A stretch of DNA of 35,890 bases from Rhodoferax sp. (GCA_020048795.1 JAIFMA010000039.1:1-35890); one strand, 5' to 3'. Shown: positions 1 through 8,938, numbered from the stretch's first letter. Made by a program: numbers and translations. The notes: generated from the letters alone by a model not told the origin.

Positions 1-336
1 GCGACCAAGTCACTGATTCAAAGCGCCACCCCCGACACCGCTGAACTACGCCCGGCTCTGGCCGCCGTGCTGGGTTTTTACCCACCCGGCAGCTATGTGC
101 AACTGGCCAATGGTGAGACCGCCGTGGTGATCAAACGTGGCCTGCGCGCCACCACGCCGCATGTCGCCAGCATCGTCAACGCCAGTGGCATGGCGCTTGC
201 CAAATATCTCTATCACGACACCGGCGACCCCCTGGCACCCCTGAGCACCGTGCGGGCACCGGTGGCCAGTAACACGGTCAAGGTTCGAGTCAACCTGGAA
301 AAGGTGCGTCGCCTGCGCTTGCAACACGGGCTTTAA
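1..336 (+). CDS. C-terminal fragment, probable HD-GYP domain phosphodiesterase (partial, 5' end outside window)
   Basis: The reading frame is open from the first base and ends at TAA, leaving 111 residues. The segment YPPGSYVQLANGE followed by AVVIKRG and a run of short beta-strand-like sequence matches the usual tail of HD-GYP proteins, where the end of the helical domain is followed by a stretch reading 'G..V.L..GE.AVV....'. HD-GYP enzymes hydrolyse cyclic di-GMP in the cytoplasm or at the inner membrane. The catalytic HD and GYP motifs would lie upstream and cannot be seen, so activity cannot be judged. It points toward the T6SS operon, which runs the opposite way, so the two are convergent. 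The family assignment is from memory of the C-terminal pattern. Confidence 0.6.
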   Translation, partial: ATKSLIQSATPDTAELRPALAAVLGFYPPGSYVQLANGETAVVIKRGLRATTPHVASIVNASGMALAKYLYHDTGDPLAPLSTVRAPVASNTVKVRVNLEKVRRLRLQHGL

Positions 337-425
337 TATCAATCGCAAGGGTAAATCCACCGGCTTCCAGCCGGTCAGCTTCAGCTATGAGTATTTTGGG
401 TAGTGGCATTGGTTGCGGAAATATG

Positions 426-540
426 AATTTCAGACATCCTGATCCGGTCGGAAAACCGGTTGGCACCAAACTCACTGTCAATGCTCACTTTTTTTGGTTT
501 TCCCCTAGCAGGGTCAAAACGGATCAGGAATTCTGAATTT
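426..540. repeat. Imperfect inverted repeat, 21-base arms
   Basis: The left arm 426-446 and the reverse complement of the right arm 520-540 agree at 18 of 21 positions, centred on the shared core CCTGATCCG. The arms are about 73 bases apart. Inside the right half is a run of seven T followed by GGTTTTCCCC; inside the left half is GGAAAACCGG. Such paired, nested repeats are seen at insertion-sequence ends, but no transposase lies between or beside them. It could equally be a miniature element or a remnant. Confidence 0.5.
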
Positions 541-639
541 ATAAATTGGTTAAGCTGTGCGTGAAAGGTCTCTGTGTCTTGCCGTAACAGTGAAATTATT
601 TGGTGCATGAATCTCTTCTGCTGCAACCCGAACCCGCAA

Positions 640-765
640 TTACAAGAGGAGGACGCAGCAGGACGCGTCGTTCAGGCGACGCGTATCAGGACTTCAAGTC
701 CGAAATTCAAACCCTCCGGCTTCAGCCGGTAGTTTTTTAGTGGGGTTCACCCACTGGGTGACAGC
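640..765 (+). mobile_element. Possible IS200/IS605-type right-end remnant (omega-RNA-like hairpin string)
   Basis: Four hairpins follow one another. The first is ACGCGTCG/CGACGCGT (663-684, perfect 8-bp stem). The second is GGACTTCAAGTCC (689-701). The third is CCGGCTTCAGCCGG (716-729, perfect 6-bp stem), followed by GTAGTTTTTTAG. The fourth is TCACCC/GGGTGA (747-761). The sequence CCGGCTTCAGCCGG next to a tnpB stop codon is a familiar feature of IS200/IS605 and IS1341-type right ends, where the structured RNA that guides TnpB is encoded. A short frame ending in TAG at 730-732 runs through the hairpins, as the tnpB 3' end would, but the body of tnpB is missing. The call rests on structure and memory only. 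Confidence 0.45.
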
Positions 766-789
766 GCTACGCACCCGATTGAGCCACCG

Positions 790-818
790 GCAACGCGCCT
801 GGGGGCGTTGCTCCTCTT
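790..818 (+). terminator. Possible rho-independent terminator
   Basis: GCAACGC (790-796) pairs perfectly with GCGTTGC (805-811) across an 8-base loop, and TCCTCTTT follows. The stem is GC-rich but the T-tract is interrupted, so efficiency is doubtful. On the plus strand it could end transcription from the HD-GYP gene or an old insertion element. It does not serve tssA, which is on the other strand. Confidence 0.3.
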
Positions 819-1038
819 TGCGTGCAGGAGCCCGCTAGGTCGTCGCCCTTAAAGGTCGCAGCCATGCGAGAGGCATGGCGTGCTCAAGCCGTCCAGACGT
901 ACCGCCAGCGGCCCACTCGGGCGCGTCCAACCGAGAAATCTAGGTTGAAATGGAGCGCCATGGGGCTGTCTAATGGCTCACCCTGGTGCGGACTGACAAC
1001 TGACAGAAATCATGACACCTGCTTATCCATCAAACTGC

Positions 1039-2220
1039 TCAACCCGTGCCGTCGTTCACACGGTGTGCCGGTATCCCCAGCATCGAGAAGTAGCGACTGA
1101 GATCGCCTTCTTCGCGCATCACCTCCTGCATCAAGGCCGGCAACGGCAGTCTGCCCCAAGTAACGGCACGCTTGACCAGATAGGGCGTGGGGCTATGCGG
1201 CTCGGTGCGGGCGAGGTAAGCGGCGACCAGTTCCAACAACTGATAGGCCTCGGCACGGCTTGAGATCGACCCCGAAAGAACCGGTGCGTCTTTCATTGGG
1301 GCGGGCGGCGGGGTTAGGTCGTCGTTCATCGAATCGGTCACAGGTTCTGATATGGACGGGCTGGTCTCGGTGATTGGTGATTCTTGCTGCGGCACGATGG
1401 CATCACGCGGATCCCGGTCTTCAAGAAGACTTCTAATTGCCTGGCGAATTTTTAACAGTGTCTCGGCCACTTTGGACTGGCTGGGCGCTTCAGCAGCCAA
1501 TTTGTCATCCAGCAGGGCCGTGAGCAGCGCCCATTCATCGATGGCACGATTGACGCTGTCGTCTAGCTCAGCAAGTGATTTCAGGTGAGATTGTGCGGCA
1601 TCCAGAATGGCCTGCCGCGTTATCGGTGGTTCGTCAGTGGTTCTTTTCTTGGCTATTTTTTTTGGACTGAATTCATGGGAAACAGCCCGCTGCCACTGAT
1701 CCAGATTGATGAACGGCGGTGCCATGTCTGGCCACGGCAGTAGTGGCAAATGCAACAGCAGGGTGTGTGACAGCACATCGTTGGCCCAAACAAAGGGCGC
1801 TGCGCGCAGATCCGCCTCATCGGGTTCAAACAAGGGGTGCAGCGCTTGCCAATATGATTGGCACAATCCAATCAAGAGCCGGGTACCCGCGATGAAGCCG
1901 TCCATGCCATACAGATGGATCCAGGTCTCAGTCAGCCATCCGGCGATTTGCAGATCTTTGCTTCGACACACAATTGCATCGACACACAGGCTTTCAACTG
2001 CGCGCCAGTCCGCCTTCTTGAGCGGCCTGACCCATTCGCCCATCGGCAACGAAGCATCGTCTTCCGAGCGGGCCTCCTTGATTTGCGCAAAGGTGTCGGT
2101 GTACCGCAATGATGGCCCGCAAGGTTCATCTTGCGTCAGCGGTGCTAAAAGAGGTACCAAGTCCACCACGAAGCCGGTTATTTTTGCCATGTGAATTGAT
2201 GCTTTCAGGGAAGATTCCAT
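1039..2220 (-). CDS. tssA: Type VI secretion protein TssA (ImpA family)
   Basis: A 393-residue protein. TssA caps and primes assembly of the T6SS tail at the baseplate. The N-terminal ImpA_N-type region (about residues 25-140) contains the typical stretch 'GPSLRYTD.F.QI...R', the W-R-x-V segment (ADWRAVESL) and KDLQIAGWLTE. The C-terminal part has the ISSRAEAYQLL segment and ends with PHSPTPYLVKRA...DLSRYFSMLGI, the usual tail of the shorter TssA class. A linker rich in Pro, Ser and Thr joins the two parts. The first ATG overlaps the end of tssM by 16 bases; a second ATG ten codons in (2190), giving MAKITG, is an equally possible start because neither has a strong ribosome site. It is the last gene of the T6SS operon. 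Confidence 0.9.
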   Translation of the reverse strand: MESSLKASIHMAKITGFVVDLVPLLAPLTQDEPCGPSLRYTDTFAQIKEARSEDDASLPMGEWVRPLKKADWRAVESLCVDAIVCRSKDLQIAGWLTETWIHLYGMDGFIAGTRLLIGLCQSYWQALHPLFEPDEADLRAAPFVWANDVLSHTLLLHLPLLPWPDMAPPFINLDQWQRAVSHEFSPKKIAKKRTTDEPPITRQAILDAAQSHLKSLAELDDSVNRAIDEWALLTALLDDKLAAEAPSQSKVAETLLKIRQAIRSLLEDRDPRDAIVPQQESPITETSPSISEPVTDSMNDDLTPPPAPMKDAPVLSGSISSRAEAYQLLELVAAYLARTEPHSPTPYLVKRAVTWGRLPLPALMQEVMREEGDLSRYFSMLGIPAHRVNDGTG

Positions 2221-5200
2221 TCAGGCGCGCGCGCCGGAAAGACCAAAGGCCAGATGGCGGGCGTTTTTTTGCCGGCAGGACTCAGCGATACGCGCAGAAA
2301 AACACGGGCACGTCCGCCGGGTGGAACCTGCGCTGCATCGCTGACCTGAGCGGCCTGAATTGGAAACTCAAACTTGAGCAATTGGGATCGCGCGTTGAAG
2401 CCTGAACGTTGCGCGGTGTCCTGATCGCGGTGACGAGCAATGAAAGTGAAAAGTGCCCAGGGGTTGTTGAATCGGTAAGCAATGGTCCGACCATCGGTCA
2501 GCATACGTGGTTGCGAAGGATCCATCCTGGCAACAAGCGGTGAGTCTTTGGCGATTCGCAACATCAGTGAAATCGGCATGCCATATTGCCAGCGCAGTGT
2601 GCGAGACGGATCACGCAGCTTGAGACTTTGATCACCGACTTCAAGCGACCAGTCGATGATCTTGCCGCCTTCAATCTCGGCAGGCGTATTGCTTCGGAAC
2701 TCGATACCGATGTCATAACCTGCAACAGCGCCTTCTTCAGCGGGGTAGAGGGGAGCCAGGAAATCGCGCACACGCTCAAATTCGCCAACGAAACGGCGAG
2801 CCGCTTTACCCGGTATCTGGGCACGCGGCGAGCTGTCAAGACGACTGTCCTTGAGGGTACGGACCACCGGTTCAAACGCTTTCAGGATAGCCGCCACATC
2901 TTCAGGATCGGCAATTTGAAGCTCTCGCCCGGCGACAAGGTCAAATGGGTGACGGCCTGCGAGAACCTGGTTGAAGCGGGTGGCAAATTGTGTCCACTCT
3001 TCTTGTTGATGACGGAAATGCAGGTCGAAGCATCGTGCGAGCAAGGCGTTGTAGCTTTGAGAATGGCGTTCGGCAAAGTAATCGCCGGGTCGGCTGGCTG
3101 GGGCCTTTCCGATCAGTTTGTCGATACAGTTGTCCATAGTGACTTCGGCACCCGTGAGCATGAATTGCTCCAGTAGCAGGATGCTGCTATTGGGGTTCTT
3201 GAGCCGGTAACGCTCGATATCGCGGTTGATCGACTGCCACCGTTGGCCGAGTGTCGATGTCGCGCCAGAACGATCCAGAGTCGCCATGAAGGTTTGTGCT
3301 TGCTTTCCGAGGAATTCGGCCCGGGTGAACTGCTGTCCAAGATAGGCCGCAAGCGAAGAAATGTCGGCGACACCGAAAGCATTCAATATGGGTCCACGTT
3401 CTCCTTGCCAGCCCTTGAAGTCGCGTCCACGCATTGCATAAAGCTCAGACTGGATAAAAAGGTTGTCAACTAGGTTCACTCGTTCCAACGCATCGCGCGA
3501 AACAAGATTGCGCAATTCTTCGGCATTGGCGCTGGCACCGAGTTCAGTCAGCAAGGTCTGCAACTTTGCGAGGCGTTGCTGCGCTGCCTCAAAAGTCGTC
3601 GCCTGAACATCGATGCCGCTCGAGCTTTCAAGGGATCCGACCGGGTAGATGGTCGCCGCTTCTGCCGCAAGGTCCACCACCAAATGCGAAAAATGGGCAT
3701 TGAGCGCGATCTCGATGGACGGACGCACAGACGTGGGGAAAGCCCCAAGTCCCTCGGCAAAGTAGCGTTTGCGTATGTCACCCATTGCCAGCGCCGAGTC
3801 CAGCCGTGGCAGATCCCACACCACTACAGAGCGCAGCGGCAAGGCAGGAATGTCGCGCTCACGTGTTGCCGCCATGAACGGCTGACTCAACAGTGATGTG
3901 AGGGCATTCCTAAGTGCCACCCGTTCTGGTGCCAGAAAAAATCTGCCTTCCTTGTCGTTCCAGAGAATACCGGGCTGAGATTTGCCGAAGTACAGGTTAA
4001 ATTCGCTGCGAAACTTCTGAAAACTTTCTTCTGCACGGGCACGAACAATGTCGACCTCCCCCTGTCCTAACAACCTGTTCTGGGCGATACGCACTAAAGT
4101 GCGGTCGTATCCCTGCCCAAGCGATAACGATGGTTGCCGCATCCAGCCCCCTTTCCCAGATGCAATCAAGTCTTCTTGTTCCTTGATGGCAGAGATGATG
4201 CCACGGTATCCGCTGATCACCTGAGCAAATTGGCTTCGATCAGCACTGGCCGTTGTCAGCGACGGCCACTGCTGCGCCAACACCTTTTCAGTGGTCAGCA
4301 ACTCATTGTTGATAAAAAGTTGGGTTTCCATTTGCCCGATTGCCTTGTTCAAGGCGCAACGCAGCACTTCTTGGACGCGCCCAATGGGCAGTGACAGCGC
4401 ACTGCCATCGGCGGCAGCGGCACGTCGGAAAAAGTGCAGACTCCGGGTGACATCGGCCGGTAGTTCGGCTCCTAACGCGTAACGCACTGTAGTCCGGAGG
4501 TCATCTGCGGAACTGGTGGCGGGGTTGCGCAGCCGATCCAGCGCCTGAAGTACCTGATCAAGTTGCTCTACTTCTGCCAAATAACGCTGTACAGCGGCAA
4601 ACTCCGGCAGTTCATCAACCTGAAGCCCGTTTCTGCGTGGTCCCTCAGATATCGCGTTAAAACTTGGAGGCGGTTTGCAGCTTGCACCGATGATGAAGAG
4701 ACCGGTGCTATCGTCTTGCTCAGCCCCACTGAGTTTGGCAATGCGGGAAAGCAATTCGCGTCGTAATGTGGCAACAGCCACGTCACCGAATTCGCGATCG
4801 ATACGTTCGATCACTCTTGCGTCAAAGTCGTCAAAGAAACGCCACGAACCCGGCATGAAAAAGGAATGTGTTCGGTCGGTTCGCAGGCGCTCGCTCATGC
4901 TCAACAACGATAGGGCCTGATTTCGGTACCATGCATCCGGAATTGACTCACCGCGCTGATTCGCCTGATTACGGTATTTGGTGTCACTTTGAAGTTTGGC
5001 CAGGGCCGATGTCAAGGTCGAATTGTGCTGGTACAACTGATAGGTGCTGAACGCCAGTCCAGCGCACCAACCGCCTAGGAACAGGATGGCGGTCCATCGC
5101 AGTGCCCGGTGCAGAACCGGTCGGGTCAGGGTTTGTGAGCGAGAAGGACGGGTTAGACCGTATTCAAGAAATATCTTCTTCTCAAATAAGTCTCGCAGGA

Positions 5201-6236
5201 ATGCCGGTTGCCTAACGAGTTGGGCGATAAGGTCAGCGCCTGATTTAGAATCTGATTTCGCATCTGCTTCCTGTTCAACCTCATTGGCAACCAGCACCTG
5301 CGCGGCCTCTCCACTGTCGCCGGTGAGGTAAATGCCCCGGAAAAAGAACGGCTCGTGATAGGCACTGGGCCGCATCAGTTCGTCAACATAGATCTGCAGT
5401 TTGGCCCGCATACTCCCGATGCGCGCAGGCAATAGCAGCAACTCTCCGCTCTCCTGCTGTGCAGCGCCAATGGCGAACAACTCTGCAGACACGTCCGAAA
5501 CCGAGCCCACCATGGTATTTGAAGCCGTATCGACCCAGTGTGACTGGTAGGTTGTGGATAGATCGTAAGGTGATGACCAGCCCAGCATGCTTGCCCGTAG
5601 CGGCTCGGGCAGCGCGCGCGCAAACGAACTAAAACCTTCCAGATGCTCCGCACCGGTGACCAAGACATACACCGCAAAGCGCATGGCGAATCGGTTTTGC
5701 GCCAACCACAATCTTCGGTGAGCGAGCTTGGCACGCTTGGATATCTCCAACAGGGTATCGGCGCTGTCCTGTAGCAGCAGAGACGCAGGAATCGTAACGA
5801 CAACAGAATCGAAGGGTCGTTGCGGACGGTATGTTCGGCACAATCCCAGAAATTCGTCCCACGGCTTCTCGGCTGCATCTTCATCGTCCGGAGACCCCAA
5901 AAATGCACCCTGAATATCAATAACAATGCCACGGTCAAAGAAGTGCCATGAAATGCCCTGCGTTGCCGCTGCAGAAGCGGATTCGGTACTGAGTGCACTG
6001 GCGACTCCGGAAATGCCGTACCGATTGGCGCGCGATGCAATGTTGCTCTCGATTAACTCTACGGCTTGCCGAAATGAGCTGCGTAATGAATCGAACCGCA
6101 ATTTGGCAATCTGGGGATCGCTGGCAGCCTTGACGTTGGAACGACGCGCAGCAAAATAAATCACCATGCCAAGGATCAGCACGACGACGATTGCCAAAAC
6201 CACGATGGAGATCAGAAAGTATTGATCCGTTAGCAT
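2205..6236 (-). CDS. tssM: Type VI secretion membrane complex protein TssM (IcmF family), Walker A motif absent
   Basis: A 1343-residue protein. TssM forms the trans-envelope channel with TssL and TssJ. One hydrophobic helix is visible at residues 6-29 and another at about 380-400; most TssM proteins have two N-terminal helices plus the third. The cytoplasmic nucleotide-binding-like domain lies between them. Its usual 'GxxGxGKT' loop is replaced by GISGVASALST (residues 74-84), with no Lys, and the 'DTAG' motif reads DIQG (107-110), so nucleotide hydrolysis is unlikely. The flanking landmarks WHFFDRGIVID, YRPQRPFDSVVVTIP and FFFRGIYLTG are those of the IcmF family. The long C-terminal half is periplasmic. 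The start has AAGG seven bases upstream. Its end overlaps tssA. Confidence 0.93.
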   Translation of the reverse strand: MLTDQYFLISIVVLAIVVVLILGMVIYFAARRSNVKAASDPQIAKLRFDSLRSSFRQAVELIESNIASRANRYGISGVASALSTESASAAATQGISWHFFDRGIVIDIQGAFLGSPDDEDAAEKPWDEFLGLCRTYRPQRPFDSVVVTIPASLLLQDSADTLLEISKRAKLAHRRLWLAQNRFAMRFAVYVLVTGAEHLEGFSSFARALPEPLRASMLGWSSPYDLSTTYQSHWVDTASNTMVGSVSDVSAELFAIGAAQQESGELLLLPARIGSMRAKLQIYVDELMRPSAYHEPFFFRGIYLTGDSGEAAQVLVANEVEQEADAKSDSKSGADLIAQLVRQPAFLRDLFEKKIFLEYGLTRPSRSQTLTRPVLHRALRWTAILFLGGWCAGLAFSTYQLYQHNSTLTSALAKLQSDTKYRNQANQRGESIPDAWYRNQALSLLSMSERLRTDRTHSFFMPGSWRFFDDFDARVIERIDREFGDVAVATLRRELLSRIAKLSGAEQDDSTGLFIIGASCKPPPSFNAISEGPRRNGLQVDELPEFAAVQRYLAEVEQLDQVLQALDRLRNPATSSADDLRTTVRYALGAELPADVTRSLHFFRRAAAADGSALSLPIGRVQEVLRCALNKAIGQMETQLFINNELLTTEKVLAQQWPSLTTASADRSQFAQVISGYRGIISAIKEQEDLIASGKGGWMRQPSLSLGQGYDRTLVRIAQNRLLGQGEVDIVRARAEESFQKFRSEFNLYFGKSQPGILWNDKEGRFFLAPERVALRNALTSLLSQPFMAATRERDIPALPLRSVVVWDLPRLDSALAMGDIRKRYFAEGLGAFPTSVRPSIEIALNAHFSHLVVDLAAEAATIYPVGSLESSSGIDVQATTFEAAQQRLAKLQTLLTELGASANAEELRNLVSRDALERVNLVDNLFIQSELYAMRGRDFKGWQGERGPILNAFGVADISSLAAYLGQQFTRAEFLGKQAQTFMATLDRSGATSTLGQRWQSINRDIERYRLKNPNSSILLLEQFMLTGAEVTMDNCIDKLIGKAPASRPGDYFAERHSQSYNALLARCFDLHFRHQQEEWTQFATRFNQVLAGRHPFDLVAGRELQIADPEDVAAILKAFEPVVRTLKDSRLDSSPRAQIPGKAARRFVGEFERVRDFLAPLYPAEEGAVAGYDIGIEFRSNTPAEIEGGKIIDWSLEVGDQSLKLRDPSRTLRWQYGMPISLMLRIAKDSPLVARMDPSQPRMLTDGRTIAYRFNNPWALFTFIARHRDQDTAQRSGFNARSQLLKFEFPIQAAQVSDAAQVPPGGRARVFLRVSLSPAGKKTPAIWPLVFPARAPEWNLP

Positions 6237-6278
6237 GGCTGTGCCTTGGGTTGGCAGTGAATCAGGGTCATTTCAGCC

Positions 6279-7028
6279 TCATCTGGAAGGGACAAACCAC
6301 ACCGGCTGCAACATCTGCCTGACAGGCCAGGTTTGCCATAGCCACAGCAATTCTGAAATGGCAAGAAGGCTGGCGATGCTCAGCAGGAAAAGCACCGACC
6401 ATCGGCTGAGAGTGGGTAGCTTGCGCGGCGCAATATGCGATAGCGTGCTGGCATAAGCACGCTCTGACACCACCCGGTCACGACCAGAAAAATCGGCCGA
6501 GCGCTGATAGACAAACTGGAACAACTCTTCCCGATAGCCACGAAGGCGCTCGACATCCGCACTCCCGCGGAACTTGCCTTGAAACCCCAGCGCCAGCGCA
6601 AACAGATACAGACGTGCGATATTGCGTCGCGAAGGCTCCCGATCAGTGAGTATCTCCTCAATTCGGGAAAAAACCCGGTCGCCAGCGATGTTGCTCCGAA
6701 ACAGGGTTGACTCCAGTAGATGCTCAGTCCAGTGTTCGCGCCCCAGCCATGAAGTATGGAGCAATATTTCATCTGCCAGTGCCGCCTTGAGGTATCGTGC
6801 ATCGGCGACGTTTTCCAGTTCAAACCGTGAACTCTCGCGCCGCGACTCAAGTGTTTGCAGTTCAAGCAGGTTCTCCAGGTGCTTGTTCATGGCTTGTGCG
6901 GCGGCTTGGGGATCGGTTTCACCGCTCCCCATCGTCCTGTTGCGTGCCTTCACAGTTTCGTCATAGAACATCCGAAATTGCTGGGTTAGATGGTCATCGA
7001 CTGCATTGTCCGGTTGCGAGCGTGCCAT
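6279..7028 (-). CDS. tssL: Type VI secretion protein TssL (DotU family)
   Basis: A 249-residue inner-membrane protein that joins TssM and contacts the baseplate. The body is the helical DotU domain facing the cytoplasm, with the family landmarks YLKAALADEILL, a Trp-Leu-Gly segment, and LYLFALALGFQGKFRG followed by YREELFQFVYQR. One transmembrane helix lies near the C terminus (SRWSVLFLLSIASLLAISEL), leaving a short periplasmic tail. There is no peptidoglycan-binding OmpA-like extension. I chose the ATG with AAAGG nine bases upstream; an earlier in-frame TTG at 7052 overlaps the tssK stop but lacks a ribosome site. It is separated from tssM by 42 bases. Confidence 0.92.
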   Translation of the reverse strand: MARSQPDNAVDDHLTQQFRMFYDETVKARNRTMGSGETDPQAAAQAMNKHLENLLELQTLESRRESSRFELENVADARYLKAALADEILLHTSWLGREHWTEHLLESTLFRSNIAGDRVFSRIEEILTDREPSRRNIARLYLFALALGFQGKFRGSADVERLRGYREELFQFVYQRSADFSGRDRVVSERAYASTLSHIAPRKLPTLSRWSVLFLLSIASLLAISELLWLWQTWPVRQMLQPVWFVPSR

Positions 7029-7048
7029 GAGGCGGGGCCTTTCAGAGA

Positions 7049-8380
7049 TCAATTTTTGATAAATAGCACGATTTCTTGAGGACGTTGTGCCGTGGCGCCT
7101 TCGTTGGCGTTGGCGATCACCAATGATTCATCCGGCACGGTCAGTGAGTTGCTGATCTGAATCGCATAAAGCAAGTAGCCCGTGCCAGGGCGTACACCAA
7201 GCTCATCGGCAAATTCAAGCGGTGAACGAACTGCACCGAGAACCCGCCGCTCGCGCAGTGAGGCATAGGCCGACATCGAGCCGACGATCGCACTGTCCAT
7301 CCAGGCCATCAGATCTTTGTCCGACTGACCGCGCAGTCCAACGATCAGCCGCGAGCCAGTAAGCCAATCCGGCTTGAGACTAATCTCGAATGCACCTTGG
7401 CTAAAGTCGAACTTGTATTCGCGATAGTCCTGACTGACTTCCGCCAACGCACCAGTCAGTGAAAACAGAATCGGCTTAAACACAGACCAGGGATCTTCAT
7501 GGTTGTAGTCCATTGGCACAGGAGGTAGTCCGCCGGGCCTGAGCAGGCTTAGTGAAGCCAGCAAAGAGCAAAGAGCCCAATACAGTGGCAGCGGGTGCAG
7601 GTGTGGGGTGCGCAATACCGCCTCGGTATAGGGCAAATCTGACAGAAGACTGCGCAGCCGATCCTTCAATTCGAGGTGGGCGAGGCGATCATCAATTTTC
7701 GATGACGGTACAGCCGTTTGTTTGGCGACAAAGGCTGCCTTGCCCCTGATTTGACCGAGCAGGTTGGAGACGTTTATCCACAGCGGGTTATCCCTGGATA
7801 TTTCAAGAAGTGGCGGCAGCAACTCGCTCATCTTGGTGATCTCATTGTCCTTGAGTACCGCACCCAGACACAGGAACACATGACTGCCAGCCGGTACGCT
7901 GCCTGCGCTGAGGGCCAACTGGGGCACAAGCCGCGGAATGTCAACTGGCACTGCATCCGAAACTTCATCCTCGACGGGCACCATCGCAACTGACTGGAAC
8001 CGTACCGCGGCGGAACCCTGACGCGCAACGCCGCTTATCGGGAGGGTCAGGTAAATGGCGAGTGGTTCGTTGGCGAGCTGCTCCGCATAAGGCTTGAGAG
8101 ACAACTCAAGCGTCCCGTGCTCGGCGATATTGGCAAAATAGCGAACAGCGGTGCCATCGGGCAAGATGGCCTCAAGTTCCAGAACACGCAGCAGCCCGGT
8201 CGCCAACAGTCCGCTATCGAATACCAGCCTGCGGACTCCCCAGCTAAAGGGTGAAGCGGCCAGCGTCTGCCAGGCCACCAGCGAGTCCACGCGAGCCGAA
8301 AGCTGCTGGAAGTGTTGGGGTGCCAGCAGCATGCCTTCATGCCACTGGATGCGATCAACTATCGGGCCAGCCTTAGACAT
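7049..8380 (-). CDS. tssK: Type VI secretion baseplate protein TssK
   Basis: A 443-residue cytoplasmic baseplate subunit that links the TssEFG wedge to the TssJLM membrane complex. The N terminus has the near-invariant run IQWHEGMLLAPQHFQQ. Later family landmarks are YREYKFDFSQGAFEISLK, LIVGLRGQ and the PGTGYLLYAIQ segment near the C terminus. The length is normal. The ATG chosen has GGAG seven bases upstream; an ATG nine codons earlier exists but lacks a ribosome site. It sits between tssJ (78-base gap) and tssL. Confidence 0.93.
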   Translation of the reverse strand: MSKAGPIVDRIQWHEGMLLAPQHFQQLSARVDSLVAWQTLAASPFSWGVRRLVFDSGLLATGLLRVLELEAILPDGTAVRYFANIAEHGTLELSLKPYAEQLANEPLAIYLTLPISGVARQGSAAVRFQSVAMVPVEDEVSDAVPVDIPRLVPQLALSAGSVPAGSHVFLCLGAVLKDNEITKMSELLPPLLEISRDNPLWINVSNLLGQIRGKAAFVAKQTAVPSSKIDDRLAHLELKDRLRSLLSDLPYTEAVLRTPHLHPLPLYWALCSLLASLSLLRPGGLPPVPMDYNHEDPWSVFKPILFSLTGALAEVSQDYREYKFDFSQGAFEISLKPDWLTGSRLIVGLRGQSDKDLMAWMDSAIVGSMSAYASLRERRVLGAVRSPLEFADELGVRPGTGYLLYAIQISNSLTVPDESLVIANANEGATAQRPQEIVLFIKN

Positions 8381-8458
8381 GTCAAACTCCTGTGCTGTAT
8401 GGGGCACCGTGCGTGCAAGTGTTGAAACAAAGGCCGGTTTTCAATGGATATCCTGACC

Positions 8459-8938
8459 TTATTCAATAGCGGAAACAGTGAAGGTTTGCGTGTCAAAAAG
8501 CAGAGTCAGATCCCCTTTGAGGTTTTCCACGCGCAGTCGATGGTTTCCCGGCAACGTGTAGTCTGCATACACCAGTACACCGACCACTCGAGGCGAACCA
8601 AAGGCATCTCCTGGAACAACCATGGTCTGACCTGGGACCAGCTCCCAGGTTCGATAGGACATGCTCAAGGGAAAGGTCTTCAGCAAGTCAGCGTTCACAG
8701 CAAACCACTTGGCAGCAGGCAACTCGTTCAGACGATCCATCATCGAATCTTCGAGCACCAATACCACATCAACCAGAACCGGACTATTTTGATTGGCTCC
8801 ATCTGTGGCAGACAGAGTGACACTTTTCCAATTCAGACGCGTCCCTTTGAAACTCAGGAATTTGGGTAGTGAACAGCCAGCCAGTTGCTGTAACAACAAA
8901 CCTGCTGCAATCCCTCGCAAAAGAGTTTTTCTATTCAT
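8459..8938 (-). CDS. tssJ: Type VI secretion outer-membrane lipoprotein TssJ
   Basis: A 159-residue lipoprotein. A lipoprotein signal peptide is clear: basic start (MNRKTLLR), hydrophobic core, then lipobox LAGC with Cys22 as the lipidated residue. The mature domain has the transthyretin-like TssJ pattern: VTLSATDGANQNSPVLVDVVLVLEDS, then WELVPGQT, then a VVGVLVYADY strand. It anchors TssM to the outer membrane. The ATG lies inside the end of the upstream transporter gene (the reading frames share 8 bases) and has GGAG seven bases upstream. Translation is therefore probably coupled to that transporter, which ties the metabolic module to the secretion apparatus. Confidence 0.9.
   Translation of the reverse strand: MNRKTLLRGIAAGLLLQQLAGCSLPKFLSFKGTRLNWKSVTLSATDGANQNSPVLVDVVLVLEDSMMDRLNELPAAKWFAVNADLLKTFPLSMSYRTWELVPGQTMVVPGDAFGSPRVVGVLVYADYTLPGNHRLRVENLKGDLTLLFDTQTFTVSAIE

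Larger units (their letters stand above)
337..1038. other. Non-coding interval with mobile-element scars
   Basis: About 700 bases separate the convergent HD-GYP fragment and tssA. Short open frames exist on both strands but none has a ribosome site, recognisable motif or sensible length. The interval contains a long imperfect inverted repeat (426-540), a cluster of hairpins typical of an IS200/IS605 right end (663-761) and a GC-rich hairpin followed by a T-rich run (790-818). The rest, roughly 820-1038, shows nothing I can name. The position at the downstream edge of the T6SS operon suggests an old insertion or rearrangement boundary (inference). Confidence 0.6.

Noticed and set aside
381..626. 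81-codon frame on the minus strand across the inverted repeat
   Set aside because: No ribosome site, no recognisable motif, and the sequence is accounted for by the repeat arms and spacer.
822..1263. Plus-strand frames next to tssA
   Set aside because: Arg/Ser/Cys-rich translations without family likeness; the 3' parts are antisense to tssA.
5375..6040. 221-codon frame on the minus strand inside tssM
   Set aside because: It overlaps the conserved TssM N-terminal region in another frame and its translation is Cys/Arg-rich without domain pattern.
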